NCBI RefSeq assembly: GCF_019649055.1
Contig: NW_026570289.1
Span: forward strand, 124,001-188,000
Reading direction: 5' to 3'
DNA length: 64,000 nt
From: Paramacrobiotus metropolitanus
Lineage: Eukaryota > Tardigrada > Eutardigrada > Parachela > Macrobiotidae
A program made the position numbers and the translations under genes. Positions 10,528 to 22,273 of the stretch are shown piece after piece (position 1 is the first letter of the stretch; each line of letters opens with the position of its first letter). The notes below the pieces were generated by a model that worked only from the letters and a program-made list of their open reading frames with translations, did no database searches and was not told where the DNA came from.

Positions 10528-11813
10528 TATCTTTTCCGACAGATTTATGCAAACGATTTCATTTCACGTTGTTCTAAAATCGAAAACAGCCACGCCGGAA
10601 ACGAATTGCAATACCAACCATACATGAGGTTCTCATCTCGCGTCGTATTAAAACAATAAACCTAAGGACCGTCGGTAAATTATTACGAAATGCATAACTT
10701 TTAATCACAGAAATGAAATGACACAAATGAACTATGAGAAGCTTTATGTGAATTAACAGGTGCAAGCACCAAATTGCAACAAAGGTCGCTGAAATCTGGG
10801 CAAGCGTACAGATGCTGTGTCAGTATATTTAATTGATAACCTCATATAATTTACGGGTAGTAATTACGCATTCCACACGAGTGAATATTATTATAATCCA
10901 AACTGAATTTTTATTGTTATAGAATGTTGTGTTATTTTTGTTGTTATGTTATTTTTATTGTTATATTGAATTTTGTTATAGAACCGGGAAGAATTCAGTA
11001 GTCGCCGTTTATACGATAACAGATCACGTTTAATAAAAGAAAAACAAAATATTAGGTCACAGTTATGCGCAGAAGTTTTTATTACAGTTTTATAAACAAC
11101 AGCACACAAAAGTAAATAGAAGAAGCAAAAGAAGGTAAATATTACGACGCCAACCTTTTTATTCATGTACATAGTACATTGATTTATCTCAATAATGGAT
11201 CGTTTTAACCGTACATTCTGAACAACAGATCAACCATGCAATCCATATCCTAGTAGTGGTGGTGCAAAAATTTTATCCTGAACTGTTTTACATAATTACC
11301 GCTTTCATCTGCCGGCAAGACATAAATTTTCTAATCACAAGCGATAATTAGATTGATTTTAATGATTAATGTTGGGGTATGCGCAAAAGTTACATTTCAA
11401 ACATACTAGTAAGTATTTAGAGTAAGTATTTAACGTAAGTTAATTATGGTTCTGAACTTCTCATTATCACATATCTATATTATGTATACCGTACAACTCC
11501 GCCACTTGTGGACATTTTTCCGGCTAATGTGAGGCTGCTAGAGCATGCTCAACACACGTTCATTTTCCATACGGCGGATATGGAAACTTAACCCGATACA
11601 AACATAAGTACGAGTATCTTTGTTTTATTTATGAACTTTTATTACTGCATACCGGTCGTTAAACTTCGCATGCTATCAGGACGAAAAAATTTTTAAATTT
11701 ATAAAGCACTAATATTAAAAGCGGTGGAGGAGCCACATTGGAACGAAGCAGTATCTAGTAGCAGCGTAGCACAATAAAAGCATCGAAAGCACGCAGTCTA
11801 AACAACAGCAGAT
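10528..11813. other. intergenic, nothing recognised
   Basis: Strongly AT-rich, with an (A/T)TTGTTAT-type low-complexity stretch at 10900-10980. No supported exon. Confidence 0.45.
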
Positions 11814-12188
11814 TTAGCATTTAACGTAGTTCCAGGTGACCTGGGTGACACCGAGGTCCTTGGGAGCCAGCGACTCGAAGGCAGCCGGGGACAGATCGAT
11901 GGCGCCACTCGCACAGCCCTCGCAGCGGTCGACCACCTTGACCTTGACCTGCTTTCCGGAGTCCACATCTTTGACCAGTGCGCACTTGCCGCAGACGGGC
12001 GCCTTGTTGGGATTCTTGTGCTCTCCGTACTGATGCTTGCTCACAGCCATCACCATCTGGTTTTCGTGGTTGACCTTTCCGCATGCTCCCATCGCCGGAA
12101 GGTAGAACGTCGCTTTGCCCTGGAAACTCAGCGCAACAGCACACAAACCTGCAAACACAGCAACGGTGAAGATGATGCGAGCGGCCAT
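11814..12188 (-). CDS. secreted DPBB (expansin/barwin-like) protein, copy 3
   Basis: An intact 124-codon single exon. The open frame extends to 12284, but the ATG at 12186-12188 (MAARIIFTVAVFAGLCAVAL) aligns with the other copies and gives a clean signal peptide, so I use it. The mature protein has GKATFYLPAMGACGKV, VCGKCALVK, VVDRCEGC, IDLSPAAFESLA and VTWNYVKC. All six cysteines and the DLS Asp are present. It shares its upstream region with the intact peptide gene of unit 3 at 13813. Confidence 0.9.
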   Translation of the reverse strand: MAARIIFTVAVFAGLCAVALSFQGKATFYLPAMGACGKVNHENQMVMAVSKHQYGEHKNPNKAPVCGKCALVKDVDSGKQVKVKVVDRCEGCASGAIDLSPAAFESLAPKDLGVTQVTWNYVKC

Positions 12189-12299
12189 TTTATAGGAAAG
12201 GACTTTAAAGACTTGGGAAGTACAGAAAGTACAGAATCGATTGAGAATTTGAATTAAGATTGAATGATTTGTTGTAGTTGTCACAGAAACGCATGAATC

Positions 12300-12307
12300 T
12301 TTATATA
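12300..12307 (-). promoter_or_regulatory. TATA box of DPBB copy 3
   Basis: TATATAAA on the minus strand, 112 bp before the ATG. Confidence 0.7.
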
Positions 12308-12554
12308 GTTTCTAAAATACAGCGGGCTACAGCCACGGCATTAATTTTCCTCGAACCACTCAAAATATTTCCGGCAGACTGTCTTATCCAGCGAATTATT
12401 AAGCAGATTTCGTTTTATTTATTAAGTGCATAAGAACAGTAGATAACTGACTTCTCTTTCTTAAAATACTTGATGGCAGAAATCTTCGCAGAAGGCGCAG
12501 TGGAAATGGATTCCGCTGGTAGTACTACCTAGCAGGAATCACGTAGATTTTCTT

Positions 12555-12597
12555 TGTGCTTACATTGCAGCTTGCCGCCACCGACTGCAGTGGATTC
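12555..12597. repeat. array repeat R1, unit 3
   Basis: CATTGCAGCTTGCC followed by GCCACCGACTGCAGTGGATT between the divergent gene pair. Confidence 0.6.
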
Positions 12598-13284
12598 AAA
12601 GTACGCAGACGCGAGTTTTGCCGGTAAACGCTCGAGTCAAGTGTATCTCTGCTGCTCTGACAATATAGGTTTGTCCATGTATTGTTAATCTGTATGCCCA
12701 AACATCTAATTTTTGAAACTTATTACCAACGCCGATAAACTTCAAACACCGTCCAGTTCTAGTATCTGACAAAACGCAAAGATTTGCCACGCATATATAC
12801 ATGTAATTTACATTAGTTGTACAGATAATGTTGTAATTCTGCAGACAAACAATGTTTATAAGAATTTAGAGGCCAAAACATAGCAGAATGAATACTAACC
12901 ATAAGTACAAAGTAAGATTTAAATCGATAATATTTCTTCTCCATTCTTGTTCATGAGAGTGGCATTGTCATAACGCAGCAGCAACAAATAAATGTTAAAC
13001 GATAAATTCGTTTTACTCACCATGGTCAGTTTTTGACTTTTTGTGAATTATACGGTAGAACAACAAACAAGATGGACAGTTGTTACCGACCTAGTGGAGG
13101 CGGGAGAATCGCCGTCGTAAATTTTGTTAGCCCAAGTTTTTGCCTTTCTCCTTACTACAGAATCCCTAATCCGGAATTCTCCCCATATGATGTAATGGAG
13201 TGTGTTTTCTCAACCGGGTGGTTTTTAGCACGGTGCTAATGCAGGCAGACAGCTTTGTCGGCTACAAACGTACGAGTGCTAGTG

Positions 13285-13460
13285 CAGTAAAACCTGTGTA
13301 ATCTGAACACCTCCGGTTCCTTCAAAAGTGTTCAATGTAACCAACTGTTCAATATTCGCAGTAGCTTTTGCAGTATTCGAGACGCGCCGGTTCCTACACG
13401 GGCGTTCAATATTCGCAGTTGTTCAATTTTCGCAGTTGTTCAATCTTACAGAGTTTACTG
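13285..13460. mobile_element. short pogo-like MITE inserted in unit 3 promoter region
   Basis: The left end is CAGTAAAACCTGTGTAATCT and the complement of the right end is CAGTAAACTCTGTAAGATTG, an imperfect inverted pair. The 176-bp interior repeats GTTCAATATTCGCAG. It breaks a stretch that is continuous in unit 2 near 8770 (ACGAGTACACG). The right flank is TA; the left is TG, so the duplication is imperfect. Confidence 0.6.
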
Positions 13461-13475
13461 TACACACGTCTGCGT

Positions 13476-13510
13476 TCAGTTTCTGTTAGCTGGCGACGCA
13501 GTTTTCAAGT
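13476..13510 (+). repeat. array repeat R2, unit 3
   Basis: CTGTTAGCTGGCGACGCAGT followed by TTTCAAGT, upstream of the unit 3 peptide gene. Confidence 0.6.
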
Positions 13511-13701
13511 GAATACGCCGGGTGCTGGAGCGGGCCCGTCGGCTGCGGGGAATCACTTATCATTCCTTCAAATATTCGACGGAAAAACTGTGATTTCTTC
13601 AAAATCGCTTAATCGCATTCTAAGAACATTTCGCACAGTAAGCACAATAACCGCCACAGCTCTTCTGCAGTAGAAATGCATCTCAGCCCAGCGGGAATTC
13701 C

Positions 13702-13708
13702 TATAAAA
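13702..13708 (+). promoter_or_regulatory. TATA box of unit 3 peptide gene
   Basis: TATAAAA, 111 bp before the ATG at 13813. Confidence 0.75.
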
Positions 13709-13812
13709 GCTCGTGGTAGCTCCGATTCAGCTATCTGTATAATTCCAATGTTATTTTACTAATAATTAATTTCTGTTGATTGGCACGTAATTCCTGTCTC
13801 CTATTCGGCAGT

Positions 13813-14829
13813 ATGAACGTTTTCCTGCCCTTGCTGCTTGCGGCTGCCATTCTGGCTTTTTCGGTAAGTGCATTACACCAGCTCCATGCAGTTGTTGATC
13901 TTTAAATTGAAATGAATTTACTTCGGAAATCGATATGAAATTTACCGCCATGTTTTGCAGGACGCCGTGCCGCGAGCAACGTCAGCGGATGTTAGTAAGT
14001 GTTAATACACAGTACGCAAGATTTTCCAAAGTAATTTTCATACATGAAGCCCTCGATATAAACAGTGTAGCGAGCGAACAAAATGTAAAAGTATGAAAAC
14101 TGTAGTCTTTATTTTCTAATTTTTGCGTGGCCCGGTCAACTAACAGCCTACACATCCTGCACTTTTCTTACAAGTTTCAATTTTATCATCGTTTGAAAAA
14201 TTTCCCGTAGTTTCTTTTTTATGTAATTTTGACGTTAACTGTTTTTATGCGTGCTATAACTGGTCGGTTTATTTATGCAACAAACGTTATTTCAGCACCG
14301 CAAACGGAAACAACATACGGGGTAACCACCGAAGATCCCGAAACACCAATGGAGACCCCGAGGACGAGCATCATAGTTGATGTTCCCATCTCGGTCAACA
14401 AACAAACAGGAAGATACCGGCGAAATGTAAGTAAATTACAAAACTTTATGTAATTTTCGGTGTTGCGTAAGTAACTACAAAATCAACGAGTGGATGGAAA
14501 TATTAATATCACTTCTCCTTTGTTTGTTACTGTATTCGGCAAATATAATCCATCGTTTTCTTCGTTTTCTTGTTAAATGAAACAAATAAAAAGAAAGTAT
14601 CCTGCCAGTACGTGTCGATTCTGTAAAGGATTCTAATAAACTCCTTAAAATATATATAAGTAAAAGCTATGTATAATAGAAATATTAAATTTCATAATTC
14701 TGTGGATCATGATCTTATAATAGACAATCAGGCTAATTTTATTATTTATCTGCAATTATATTGTTGCAGGCATTGTTTGATAGCCCCTCGTGCAACATGA
14801 ATTCCAAACTGCGACGCGCTTGTGGTTAA
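13813..14829 (+). CDS. secreted peptide precursor, unit 3
   Basis: Four exons are proposed: 13813-13863, 13961-13994, 14296-14426 and 14770-14829, giving 91 residues. All joins keep frame (phases 0, 1, 0) and use GTAAG donors and YAG acceptors. Exon 1 is the signal peptide MNVFLPLLLAAAILAFS. The middle is threonine/proline-rich. Exon 3 ends GRYRRN, a dibasic site, and exon 4 gives ALFDSPSCNMNSKLRRACG and a stop. A cleaved C-terminal peptide would have two cysteines and a terminal Gly of the kind used for amidation. Arrangement and size fit a neuropeptide, hormone or defence-peptide precursor, but I recognise no family. The last exon differs from those of units 4 and 5. Confidence 0.7.
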
Positions 14830-14932
14830 AGTTCCAGTCCCCAAAAAGTTCCGGCCGCACTCACCGGAAAAAGTTCACTCACCGCATTTAAATAGTCGCA
14901 TTTCGGAGCATTCTGTACTGATGTTCGCCGTC

Positions 14933-14938
14933 AATAAA
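14933..14938 (+). terminator. polyadenylation signal AATAAA
   Basis: AATAAA 104 bp after the stop of the unit 3 peptide gene. Confidence 0.6.
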
Positions 14939-14939
14939 T

Positions 14940-16425
14940 GAGGAGCTTTACATAACCGCAGAGAATCATAGTAGCTTTACTCTATCTGTACATACATGAG
15001 CATCGGATTGTAATAATTATTATCATAAAGGTTGAAAAAAACTTGGCAGATGCTCAGATAAGGCTCACTCTTGTATACACTTTCAATTAAAATAATTACA
15101 ATTCTAAAGAGCTATTAAGTAATAAACCAGACAAACTGCAACAAATAGCAGGCTAGCAATTACTGTGTATGTAGTATTAATTCAATGCCCACTGTCAGCT
15201 GTAGCACAGCAGCGCAGTAATCAGTAGCTACGGTTAACAGAACATGTTATAATAAAATATCGAAAAAGACAGCCAAATAATATGCAGCGGTATATAAATA
15301 ATAAAACTAAAAGCTGAATCGTGGAGCCAAAAAAAACAAGGAAATAAGCAGCAACCTTACTGCTCTACGCAGTCTTATCTCATTAGCAACAGCGGTTTTT
15401 AATTGTGAAGAAAGATAGTGCGCAAGTGGAAGCGCTGTACATATGTACTCCGAAAATAGAGACCATAAGCCGAAACACTGACGGTGAGCTTTGTTCAGTC
15501 TTAAATTTTATGTATTTGGATCATGAACGGCATCAGCGGAGCAACGAAATCATCTGTGACAAGAAAAAATGGAAATAGTTATTACTTTAAAATATCTGTT
15601 TAATTTTTTCATAGCTTTTCCATACTGATAGACTAATAGTAATAAATGGCTTATCTCCGGCAAATCAAAATGCACAACTGAAAAAATATTCCAAATGCAC
15701 GCTCATCTGCAGAGGTCTGCGCGTTCTTCTGCCTGGCTTTTTGCGCATAATGCATGTTTATTAAAACTCTGCTATGGAAAAACAATCACTGTTGTCCAGG
15801 AAAAGAAGTATTTCAGCGAAATATTTTGAATACCGGCGAAACGACAGGAAATTTTATCTCAGTGTTTACATTTTCGTACAGATGCCATTTTCGTACAAGT
15901 TTGATTAATATGAACCGGGTATTTTCATGCGAGAAAAAAGCATAACTACTCGTAAATTTTTAATGGCAGTACACTTCCTAATTGCGTATGACATCCTGGA
16001 CGGCGACCAATAAAACCAGCTCAGAAAATCTACGATGTCCAAATAATATTTCGAACAGATGTTTCCATAGACTCGTATACTAGCTTCAAACGATGTTAAC
16101 AAAATTAAAGAATTAAGGTCATTTGTGCCCTACAATTTATCGTGCACACCGACTGTCTGCGCTGATATATTTATAATTATTGTCCAGTTTTCTAACCAAA
16201 AGTTTCATAATACCAATGTGATTATGCAATATAAATTTGTACACATTTAAAAAGTTGGGCGTACATTTGTACGTTATGCGCATTTGTGCGTACAACAACC
16301 AGTAGTAATGAGAAATATGCTTAGCACGGGACTTACTGTAAGTCGATATCGTTGCGACTTCACATATAAAGTCCACACCGACCACGGCTGGATCGGTCGC
16401 GACCTAGGCCTAGGCGGAATACATT
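14940..16425. other. intergenic; part shared with 24.1-24.4 kb
   Basis: No gene seen. About 16075-16260 resembles 24180-24330 (CAAAATTAAAG, GTCCAGTTTTCTAACC, CATAATACCAATGTGA), and 17030-17150 resembles 24610-24720. This shows that units 4 and 5 arose by a larger duplication than the gene pair alone. Confidence 0.45.
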
Positions 16426-16585
16426 TTCGCACCACTTGCTTTCGAAACACTCGGGCCATGGGGAAATTCAGCTGCCCGTTTAGTGAAAGAAATTGGCAAG
16501 CGTCTCCAGCAGCATACTGGGGAGCCTCGCTCTCATGAGTTTTTTCGTCAACGACTGTCAGTGGAAATTCAGCGGGGAACGCCGC
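16426..16585 (+). pseudogene. retroelement ORF C-terminal tail, fragment 1
   Basis: A frame with the segments FAPLAFETLGPWG, LVKEIGKRLQ, HTGEPRS and FFRQRLSVEIQRG. This is the conserved tail seen at the C-terminus of reverse-transcriptase-type ORFs in many animal genomes. No reverse transcriptase lies beside it and it has no start, so it is a relic. The same tail occurs at 29296-29620 on the other strand. Confidence 0.55.
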
Positions 16586-17338
16586 TTCCGTGCTCGGAAC
16601 AATGGATGGAACGGCAGCATTAAATGAAATTTTGTTACTTTGATTGACTGTTTATGATCTGTGATGTTACCACGATTTGTGAAATAAAAATTCCCCAGGT
16701 GGAAGAATCGCAGTCTACATTGTACTCGTACTTAAACAACCGATGCATTTTCCCACCGATAACCATCGAAAAAACGGGCTCTGAGGACCTTCGGCTACTG
16801 CCACTATCAAGGAAACAAAAGCCGGCGGCACAACCATATTGGAGACATCCGCTCGCACGAATTTCTGCGGCCAGTTGTCCTTGGAGGTACAGTCGGGGAC
16901 CGCGGCATTAGTTTTCTAATAACAGAGGGAGCTGAAAAGAATTAAACTGGCGCTTTCTGTTGACTGTTTTATTGACTTGTACCCTGCACATTTTGTAAAA
17001 TACAATATGAGCACATCATACAATGTACTGGTTTGAACACCGCGGTCGCCTGTTGAGACAAAATCATAAAGAGAGAATACTACGATGCCGACTTGGGCTG
17101 CTCGAAAGCCTCTTTCACTCTTTCCAGCTATAATGATTAGCCTCAAAGAAAAGATTTAGATTTTTATTCATCGATCAGACGCACCACGTCTAAACAGTTG
17201 TATAACGAACTAATAAAAGCCTTAGGAAAAGTTAAAGCAAGCAAAGTAGCGGAGAAGGGATCAAAATAGCATTAGACGTCATACAACACGACAGAAATTT
17301 GCAGAAAGCAGGAAGACAGGGGACATTTTATAGCTAAT
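16586..17338. other. intergenic, nothing recognised
   Basis: Spacer 3' of DPBB copy 4. It is partly duplicated in front of copy 5. No exon supported. Confidence 0.4.
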
Positions 17339-17724
17339 TTAGCATTCGACGTAGTTCCAGATGACCTGGCTTTGTTCCTCGGAAGCCAGCTTCTCAAAGA
17401 CGGCCGAAGACAACAGGACGGCGCCACTGATACATCGCTCGCAACGGTCGACCACTTTGACCTTGACCTGCTCACCATTGCTTTGACCAGATTTGTCCAC
17501 AGCTTTGACGAGGGCGCACTTGCCGCATGAGGGTGACTTGTTGGAATTGCGGTAATCGCCGTATTGCATCCAGCTGATGGCCATCACCATTTCGTCCGCA
17601 CTGTTGACCTTTCCGCAGGCCGTAGTAGCTCCCGGAGTGTAAGGGTCGCTTTGCCCTGGAAACCCAGAGCAACAGCGCACAAACCTACGAAGACAACAAC
17701 ACCAAAAAGGTAGCGAGCGGCCAT
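17339..17724 (-). pseudogene. DPBB copy 4 with a 1-nt frame break
   Basis: The start MAARYLFGVVVFVGLCAVAL and the first mature residues FQGKAT are in one frame. From TPGATTACGKVNSADEM to the terminal NYVEC is in another; the frame changes near 17641-17648. The span of 386 nt is one short of 129 codons, which fits a single-base deletion or a sequencing error. The 3' frame keeps CGKCALVK, VVDRCERC and SAVFEKL, but DLS is changed to LLS, so the usual Asp is missing, which supports relaxed selection. It shares with copy 5 an insertion around KSGQSNGEQ after AVD, so these two are sister copies. A TATA box is present. Confidence 0.75.
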
Positions 17725-17832
17725 TTTAAAGACAAGGTAGGTTAGAAGAATGACAAAACAGAGAGAGAATTGGTATAGATGCTGAGACTGAACTGAATGT
17801 TTTGTTACTGTTATGGAAGAAAAGCGTCGAAC

Positions 17833-17840
17833 CTTATATA
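17833..17840 (-). promoter_or_regulatory. TATA box of DPBB copy 4
   Basis: TATATAAG on the minus strand, 109 bp before the ATG. Confidence 0.65.
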
Positions 17841-18069
17841 GTTTTTAGGCGCCAGTGTTTTGCAGATATGCTAAAAATCTTTCTCAAAACACTCAAAATA
17901 TGTTCCGGCGAATCCCCTTATACAGCAAATTACTGAGAAGATTTCGTGATTTTGTTGATTAGGCATGGCAGTTTTAGACGAAGTTTACTTCAAAAACGCT
18001 TGATCGCTAATCTTCGCAGAAGCGGGCAGCTCGGTAGCTGAACCCTGGAGATATCGGTTTTACCGAGTC

Positions 18070-18112
18070 TTAACGCTGCGTATTGCTGGCACCGTCTGGA
18101 GTGTAATTCACA
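18070..18112. repeat. array repeat R1, unit 4
   Basis: TAACGCTGCGTATTGCTGGC followed by ACCGTCTGGAGTGTAATTCA. Confidence 0.55.
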
Positions 18113-19291
18113 GTAAAATATGCATAATTTTCTGGTAAAGAATCCACTCGAGTTTATTTTCAGCTGCTCGCAAGTTTTGCATGCATACAATCTACTTAGG
18201 AAATCCGTCAGTGGCGCAAACCGCGCAAAGCCTTTGCGCGAACAAACATTTATTTATTCAAGTAATTTCAGCAAGCCTGCACCGAGGCCTATCTGTATAT
18301 CAAGTTAATACAGTAACGTTAATACAGTAACATAAGTTAATACAGTTAATACAGTAACAGAGGATTCTCGCATCAATAAGGCTGCCCTGACGGAAGACTA
18401 TTATAACCATTGCAATCATTCAAAATAACATAGTGAACACAGAAACTCTTAAAATTGTATGAAATTAATTAGAACGCTGTGCTAACCACTTTCCCTAAGG
18501 TTCAGCTAGCTTAATGGCAAACTATCGTTTCCATTGTATCTGTTATAGTAAGTTAAATAGAAAACCGTCATTTTTTTGGGAAAGTCACAAAGTGCACTGC
18601 CTACATAACTCATCCAGCGCATGCAGTATGTCCACAACTTTTATTCCACTGAAATTGTATGTTTCGCTCTAGATAAAACTCCTGCAAATATTCAGATAGT
18701 GCGTAACGGAAAGAAGCGATTCCACTAGATTCGACGTTCTGCGAGCTGGAACACGAAAACCTTTCACGCCATTATAATCTGCACCATTGCAAACGAGCTC
18801 GTTTAACTCTTTCAACCAAATTTTGTTGATTTTGGTAGCTCATTTAATTGTCTATCCCTTAACGAGGCTAAACAGTAAACATTGCGTTAAGTGGTTCGCA
18901 AGAAACAAGCCAAAAGAGAAGACCGATATTTTGTTCGGCCACCCAGTAAGGCTTCAAAATCGTTGCGGCATTAATTTTATTGTGCAGTATAGGTCATATC
19001 TGTTGCTGATAGCCTCCCCGCCAAACATAGGATGAGAATGATTATAACAATCAGTGAACGAGTATTGTAGACAACAAATACATGTGTAACCAGTACAATG
19101 AATCAACATAAAAGCTTTTTCTTTCTTCTTGTGACATTATCGATGCGCCTAAAGGCTAAAGCTACAACTACTTGCTACGGATTCGACGATTTAGCATTTT
19201 AATTTAAAAAGGATGTTGCATCATTTGCTGTGGCTAAGTTAGCCGAAAAATATAAATATTTTTGTAATGTCCATGCTCGCATCGGGCGCTG
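18113..19291. other. unit 4 inter-gene spacer
   Basis: AT-rich. It contains a short repeat of GTTAATACAGTAAC at about 18303-18358. No exon supported. Confidence 0.4.
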
Positions 19292-19325
19292 GAATTCCCG
19301 TTAGATGTCGTCGCAGTTTTCAAGT
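19292..19325 (+). repeat. array repeat R2, unit 4
   Basis: GAATTCCCGTTAGATGTCGT followed by CGCAGTTTTCAAGTA. Confidence 0.65.
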
Positions 19326-19517
19326 AGTTACGCAAAGTGTCGGCCTGTAGTTCCGGAAACACTAGAGTTTTTCTCCAATATTTAGCGGAAAGGACTTCAT
19401 TTCTTCGGAACTGTTAAGCCGTTTCTCTTTAAGCAGCAGCAGTAAGCATAATAACCGCCACGGGTTTGAAGAGCTCTTGTACAAGAGAAAGAAGGAGCTC
19501 AGCCGTGTAGCGATTCC

Positions 19518-19524
19518 TATAAAA
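19518..19524 (+). promoter_or_regulatory. TATA box of unit 4 peptide gene
   Basis: TATAAAA, 109 bp before the ATG at 19627. Confidence 0.75.
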
Positions 19525-19626
19525 GATCGTGTTAGCGGCGACAGAACTGTATGTTCGAAACAATCCACTCAACGATAGTCAACGATTTCTGTTGCTTAAC
19601 ACTTTTATTGATTCGCTTCCGGCATC

Positions 19627-20757
19627 ATGAACGTTTTCGTGACCTTAGTTCTCTTCGGTGCCATTCTGGCTTTTGTGGTAAGTGCACGCAGTACGTTGTC
19701 TGCTTGCAGTTACATGATAGCTGCGAGGTGAACTGACTTTACAAATTAAATTAGTTTTTGGAAAGTTTTTTTAATTTGCCTTTCGGCTTTATTTTAGGAA
19801 GCCATGCCGGTCAAGGACGAATCACCATTAACATTAGCGGAAAAAAGCCACAAAACCCAGGAAATCTCTGAGCCCGGTAAGTGTCCGGACAACTTTTAAA
19901 ACTCTACCGAAACGTTACGGTTCTGTCTTTGAAAACGCTGTTGTCAACTATAAAATAATGAGCAACTGAGCAATGCAGTCTTAGAAATTAAACATGTAAA
20001 GATAGGTGTACGCCTTCATTTATCAAGCCTGATACGCTTTTCTAAACAGCCTGCACAAAACCCTATTTTAGTATACCTGGTAATTGTTTTACTAGTTAAC
20101 CGTGTTTTTTTCATACACTGTCAAACTTCAAGTAAATGAAGCTTTTGTTCTGTATTTAACTTTGTGCAACCATAACTATCATGCGAGTACAATTTTCCGC
20201 CTAATATATGCAAAAACTGTTATTTAGCAACCGAAACTGATGAGGGCGTACCGGAAAACGACCGCAACACGAATCTCTCCAAATCTGGTAAGTGAAACTG
20301 CAACGCACAGAAAAGTAACCGGAACATCTATTACCGATAGTGCCATTGGCTATGAGGAGAAAGAAAAGAAAAGTCTTTTCTTTTATCGCGCAAAATTATT
20401 TTTCTGAAGTGCTGTCACTAAGGTCATCAGTAGAAAGAACAATCTCAAAAACCTAGACTTAGATGTGTTTTTTTTCTATTTCACTGCTTTGCGAACACCT
20501 TCCTGTACATAAATTCTGCGTACCGCATTTATTTGCAATTGACAGCGTCTTATTGATATATGTTTCTGGTAGCGCTCCTACAAACAAAATTGTGAATTTT
20601 TAATATGCGCAAACAACCTTATTTAGCACCGGAAATCCATCCAACGAAACAGAAAACGAAGCGCGATGCCATCCTTATCCCTTCTCCGTGTTCAGCTAAA
20701 GAATGGCGTTCGAATAAAGAAGAATGTGCACTGCGAGAGGAAATGTTTGGACACTAA
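19627..20757 (+). CDS. secreted peptide precursor, unit 4
   Basis: Four exons are proposed: 19627-19677, 19798-19876, 20228-20287 and 20627-20757, giving 106 residues with phases 0, 1, 1. Exon 1 is the signal peptide MNVFVTLVLFGAILAFV. Exons 2 and 3 are acidic spacer (VKDESPLTLAEKSHK; EGVPENDRN). Exon 4 has KQKTKR, a basic site, then a C-terminal peptide DAILIPSPCSAKEWRSNKEE continuing CALREEMFGH. The pattern P-C-x2-K/A-E-W-x-S-x4-C-x2-R-E is shared with the unit 5 gene. The two cysteines, 11 residues apart, suggest one disulfide loop. Introns are 120-351 nt. The family is unrecognised. Confidence 0.75.
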
Positions 20758-20855
20758 TTTAACGCTCGATATTTTCGGTTCTTTGTATTGCTAATTTTTG
20801 ATACATAACTAAGGTCGATTTACGTATTACAAACTGAATACATCGCTTTTAATTT

Positions 20856-21099
20856 TGTCAGAGCGGGCTTATGATTCAGCCCTTCTGTCATTGGTTGGTT
20901 TTGGGTTTTTTCCTGTCTGGGCATTTTCATGCGTTTTGATGGCTCTGTAAGGCAGCTGCGCTGCCTACAGAGGCCAGTTGGTTTTTGGCTTGCGCGCAAA
21001 GCGCGGTGTGTGTTCAGATTTCGGCATTAAAGCCTACATCCGGGTTCGTTTTGTTCCTCCGTCGATGGAAGATGCGCGCTTAGCCAGCGCCATCTGATA
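20856..21099 (+). repeat. 5' LTR of TRIM-like element
   Basis: 244 bp, starting TGTCAGAGCGGG and ending CATCTGATA. It contains GGCAGCTGCGCTGCC, a short palindrome. Confidence 0.88.
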
Positions 21100-21115
21100 T
21101 GGTAGCAGCTCACGG
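21100..21115 (+). promoter_or_regulatory. primer-binding site of TRIM-like element
   Basis: TGGTAGCAGCTCACGG directly abuts the LTR. Its first nine bases match the complement of the 3' end of animal initiator Met-tRNA. Confidence 0.65.
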
Positions 21116-22029
21116 TGACGATCGTGGGCTCCACAGCGGGCTTGTCCCGCTCACGGATCACCTCTGACTGTGGACCAGATCGCGTCCTGTGCCACCCCCG
21201 GGTACGGAGCTCACCCGCTCCTCCGGATTTCCCGTCAGTCGCCGGAGCTGTGCCGTCACTCCCGCAGAACGCGGAGGAAACTGCCTCTCCCAGAAGGGGA
21301 TGGAGATGTCGCCAAGCCAGAAGTGCAGCGATGGACGGACAAACCCACAGCCACACCGTACCGATGACGGATGCCGACGGTGGACGCAACCCGGACCAGC
21401 GGGAAACCCGCGGACCTTCACCACCACCAACAGCCATGCCAACCCCGATCCCCACGGCCGGATCGACCACCATCACCACGCCGAGAAATTCACCCCACCA
21501 AAACCCTGCCCGCCTTACCTGGGACAGCGACCTTTCTCACGGCGGAGCACCGGAATTGCCCCACCGGAGCAGCGTAATATTGTGTTTGCAGGGTCATGGC
21601 CGTACCTGTGCCCCAAACCCCTGCGCGATTTTCCCCAGACGGTGACCTTTCTCCAGACGGATAAAATGCGGAATCTACCGATTTCCGCATCCGACCCTGG
21701 ATTCTGTCGCGACAGTGCGTTGACCTAGGCACTGGACCGCGTGAAGCCGAACCAGACCGACCGAACCCGAGCCAAACCGACCGAGAACCACTCCTAAACC
21801 GAACCTGATCCGAGCCGACCAAACCTGGACCGAGCCGGACCAAACCTGACTGAACCAGATCCCATACCGGACCACGTGAGCCGACCGAACTGGAACCGAG
21901 CCACCCGGTAGTACAGTCTATTAGACATAGTACAGGGACCGTACCGGTCACTGTATCCACTGTTCTTTTACGGCGCATCACGCCATTTACCTGCACTTCG
22001 CAGGAGCTCAGTGTTAGACCGTACAGGGA

Positions 22030-22273
22030 TGTCAGGGCGGGCTTATGATTCAGCCCTTCTGTCATTGGTTGGTTTTGGGTTTTTTCCTGTCTGGGCATTT
22101 TCATGCGTTTTGATGGCTCTGTAAGGCAGCTGCGCTGCCTACAGAGGCCAGTTGGTTTTTGGCTTGCGCGCAAAGCGCGGTGTGTGTTCAGATTTCGGCA
22201 TTAAAGCCTACATCCGGGTTCGTTTTGTTCCTCCGTCGATGGAAGATGCGCGCTTAGCCAGCGCCATCTGATA
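22030..22273 (+). repeat. 3' LTR of TRIM-like element
   Basis: 244 bp, identical to the 5' LTR except at the seventh base by eye. Confidence 0.88.

Larger units (their letters stand above)
20856..22273 (+). mobile_element. TRIM-like non-autonomous LTR retrotransposon
   Basis: Two direct 244-bp LTRs (20856-21099 and 22030-22273) flank a 930-bp interior. The LTRs differ by one visible base (TGTCAGA versus TGTCAGG). ATTT precedes and follows the element (20852-20855 and 22274-22277), a 4-bp target duplication; AATTT is also possible. A primer-binding site TGGTAGCAG follows the 5' LTR directly. The interior has no gag or pol. Its middle (about 21740-21905) is a CCGA(A/G)CC-like low-complexity stretch that leaves both strands open by chance. 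It must be moved by another element. High LTR identity means a recent insertion. Confidence 0.88.

Noticed and set aside
13960-14829. Identity of the unit 3 peptide with a known animal neuropeptide family (CCAP, allatostatin C, calcitonin-type)
   Set aside because: The two-cysteine spacing and surrounding residues do not match any of these motifs.
21027-22173. Long overlapping open frames on both strands in the 21-22 kb region
   Set aside because: They fall inside the TRIM-like element with low-complexity GC-rich sequence; both strands open at once, no domain.
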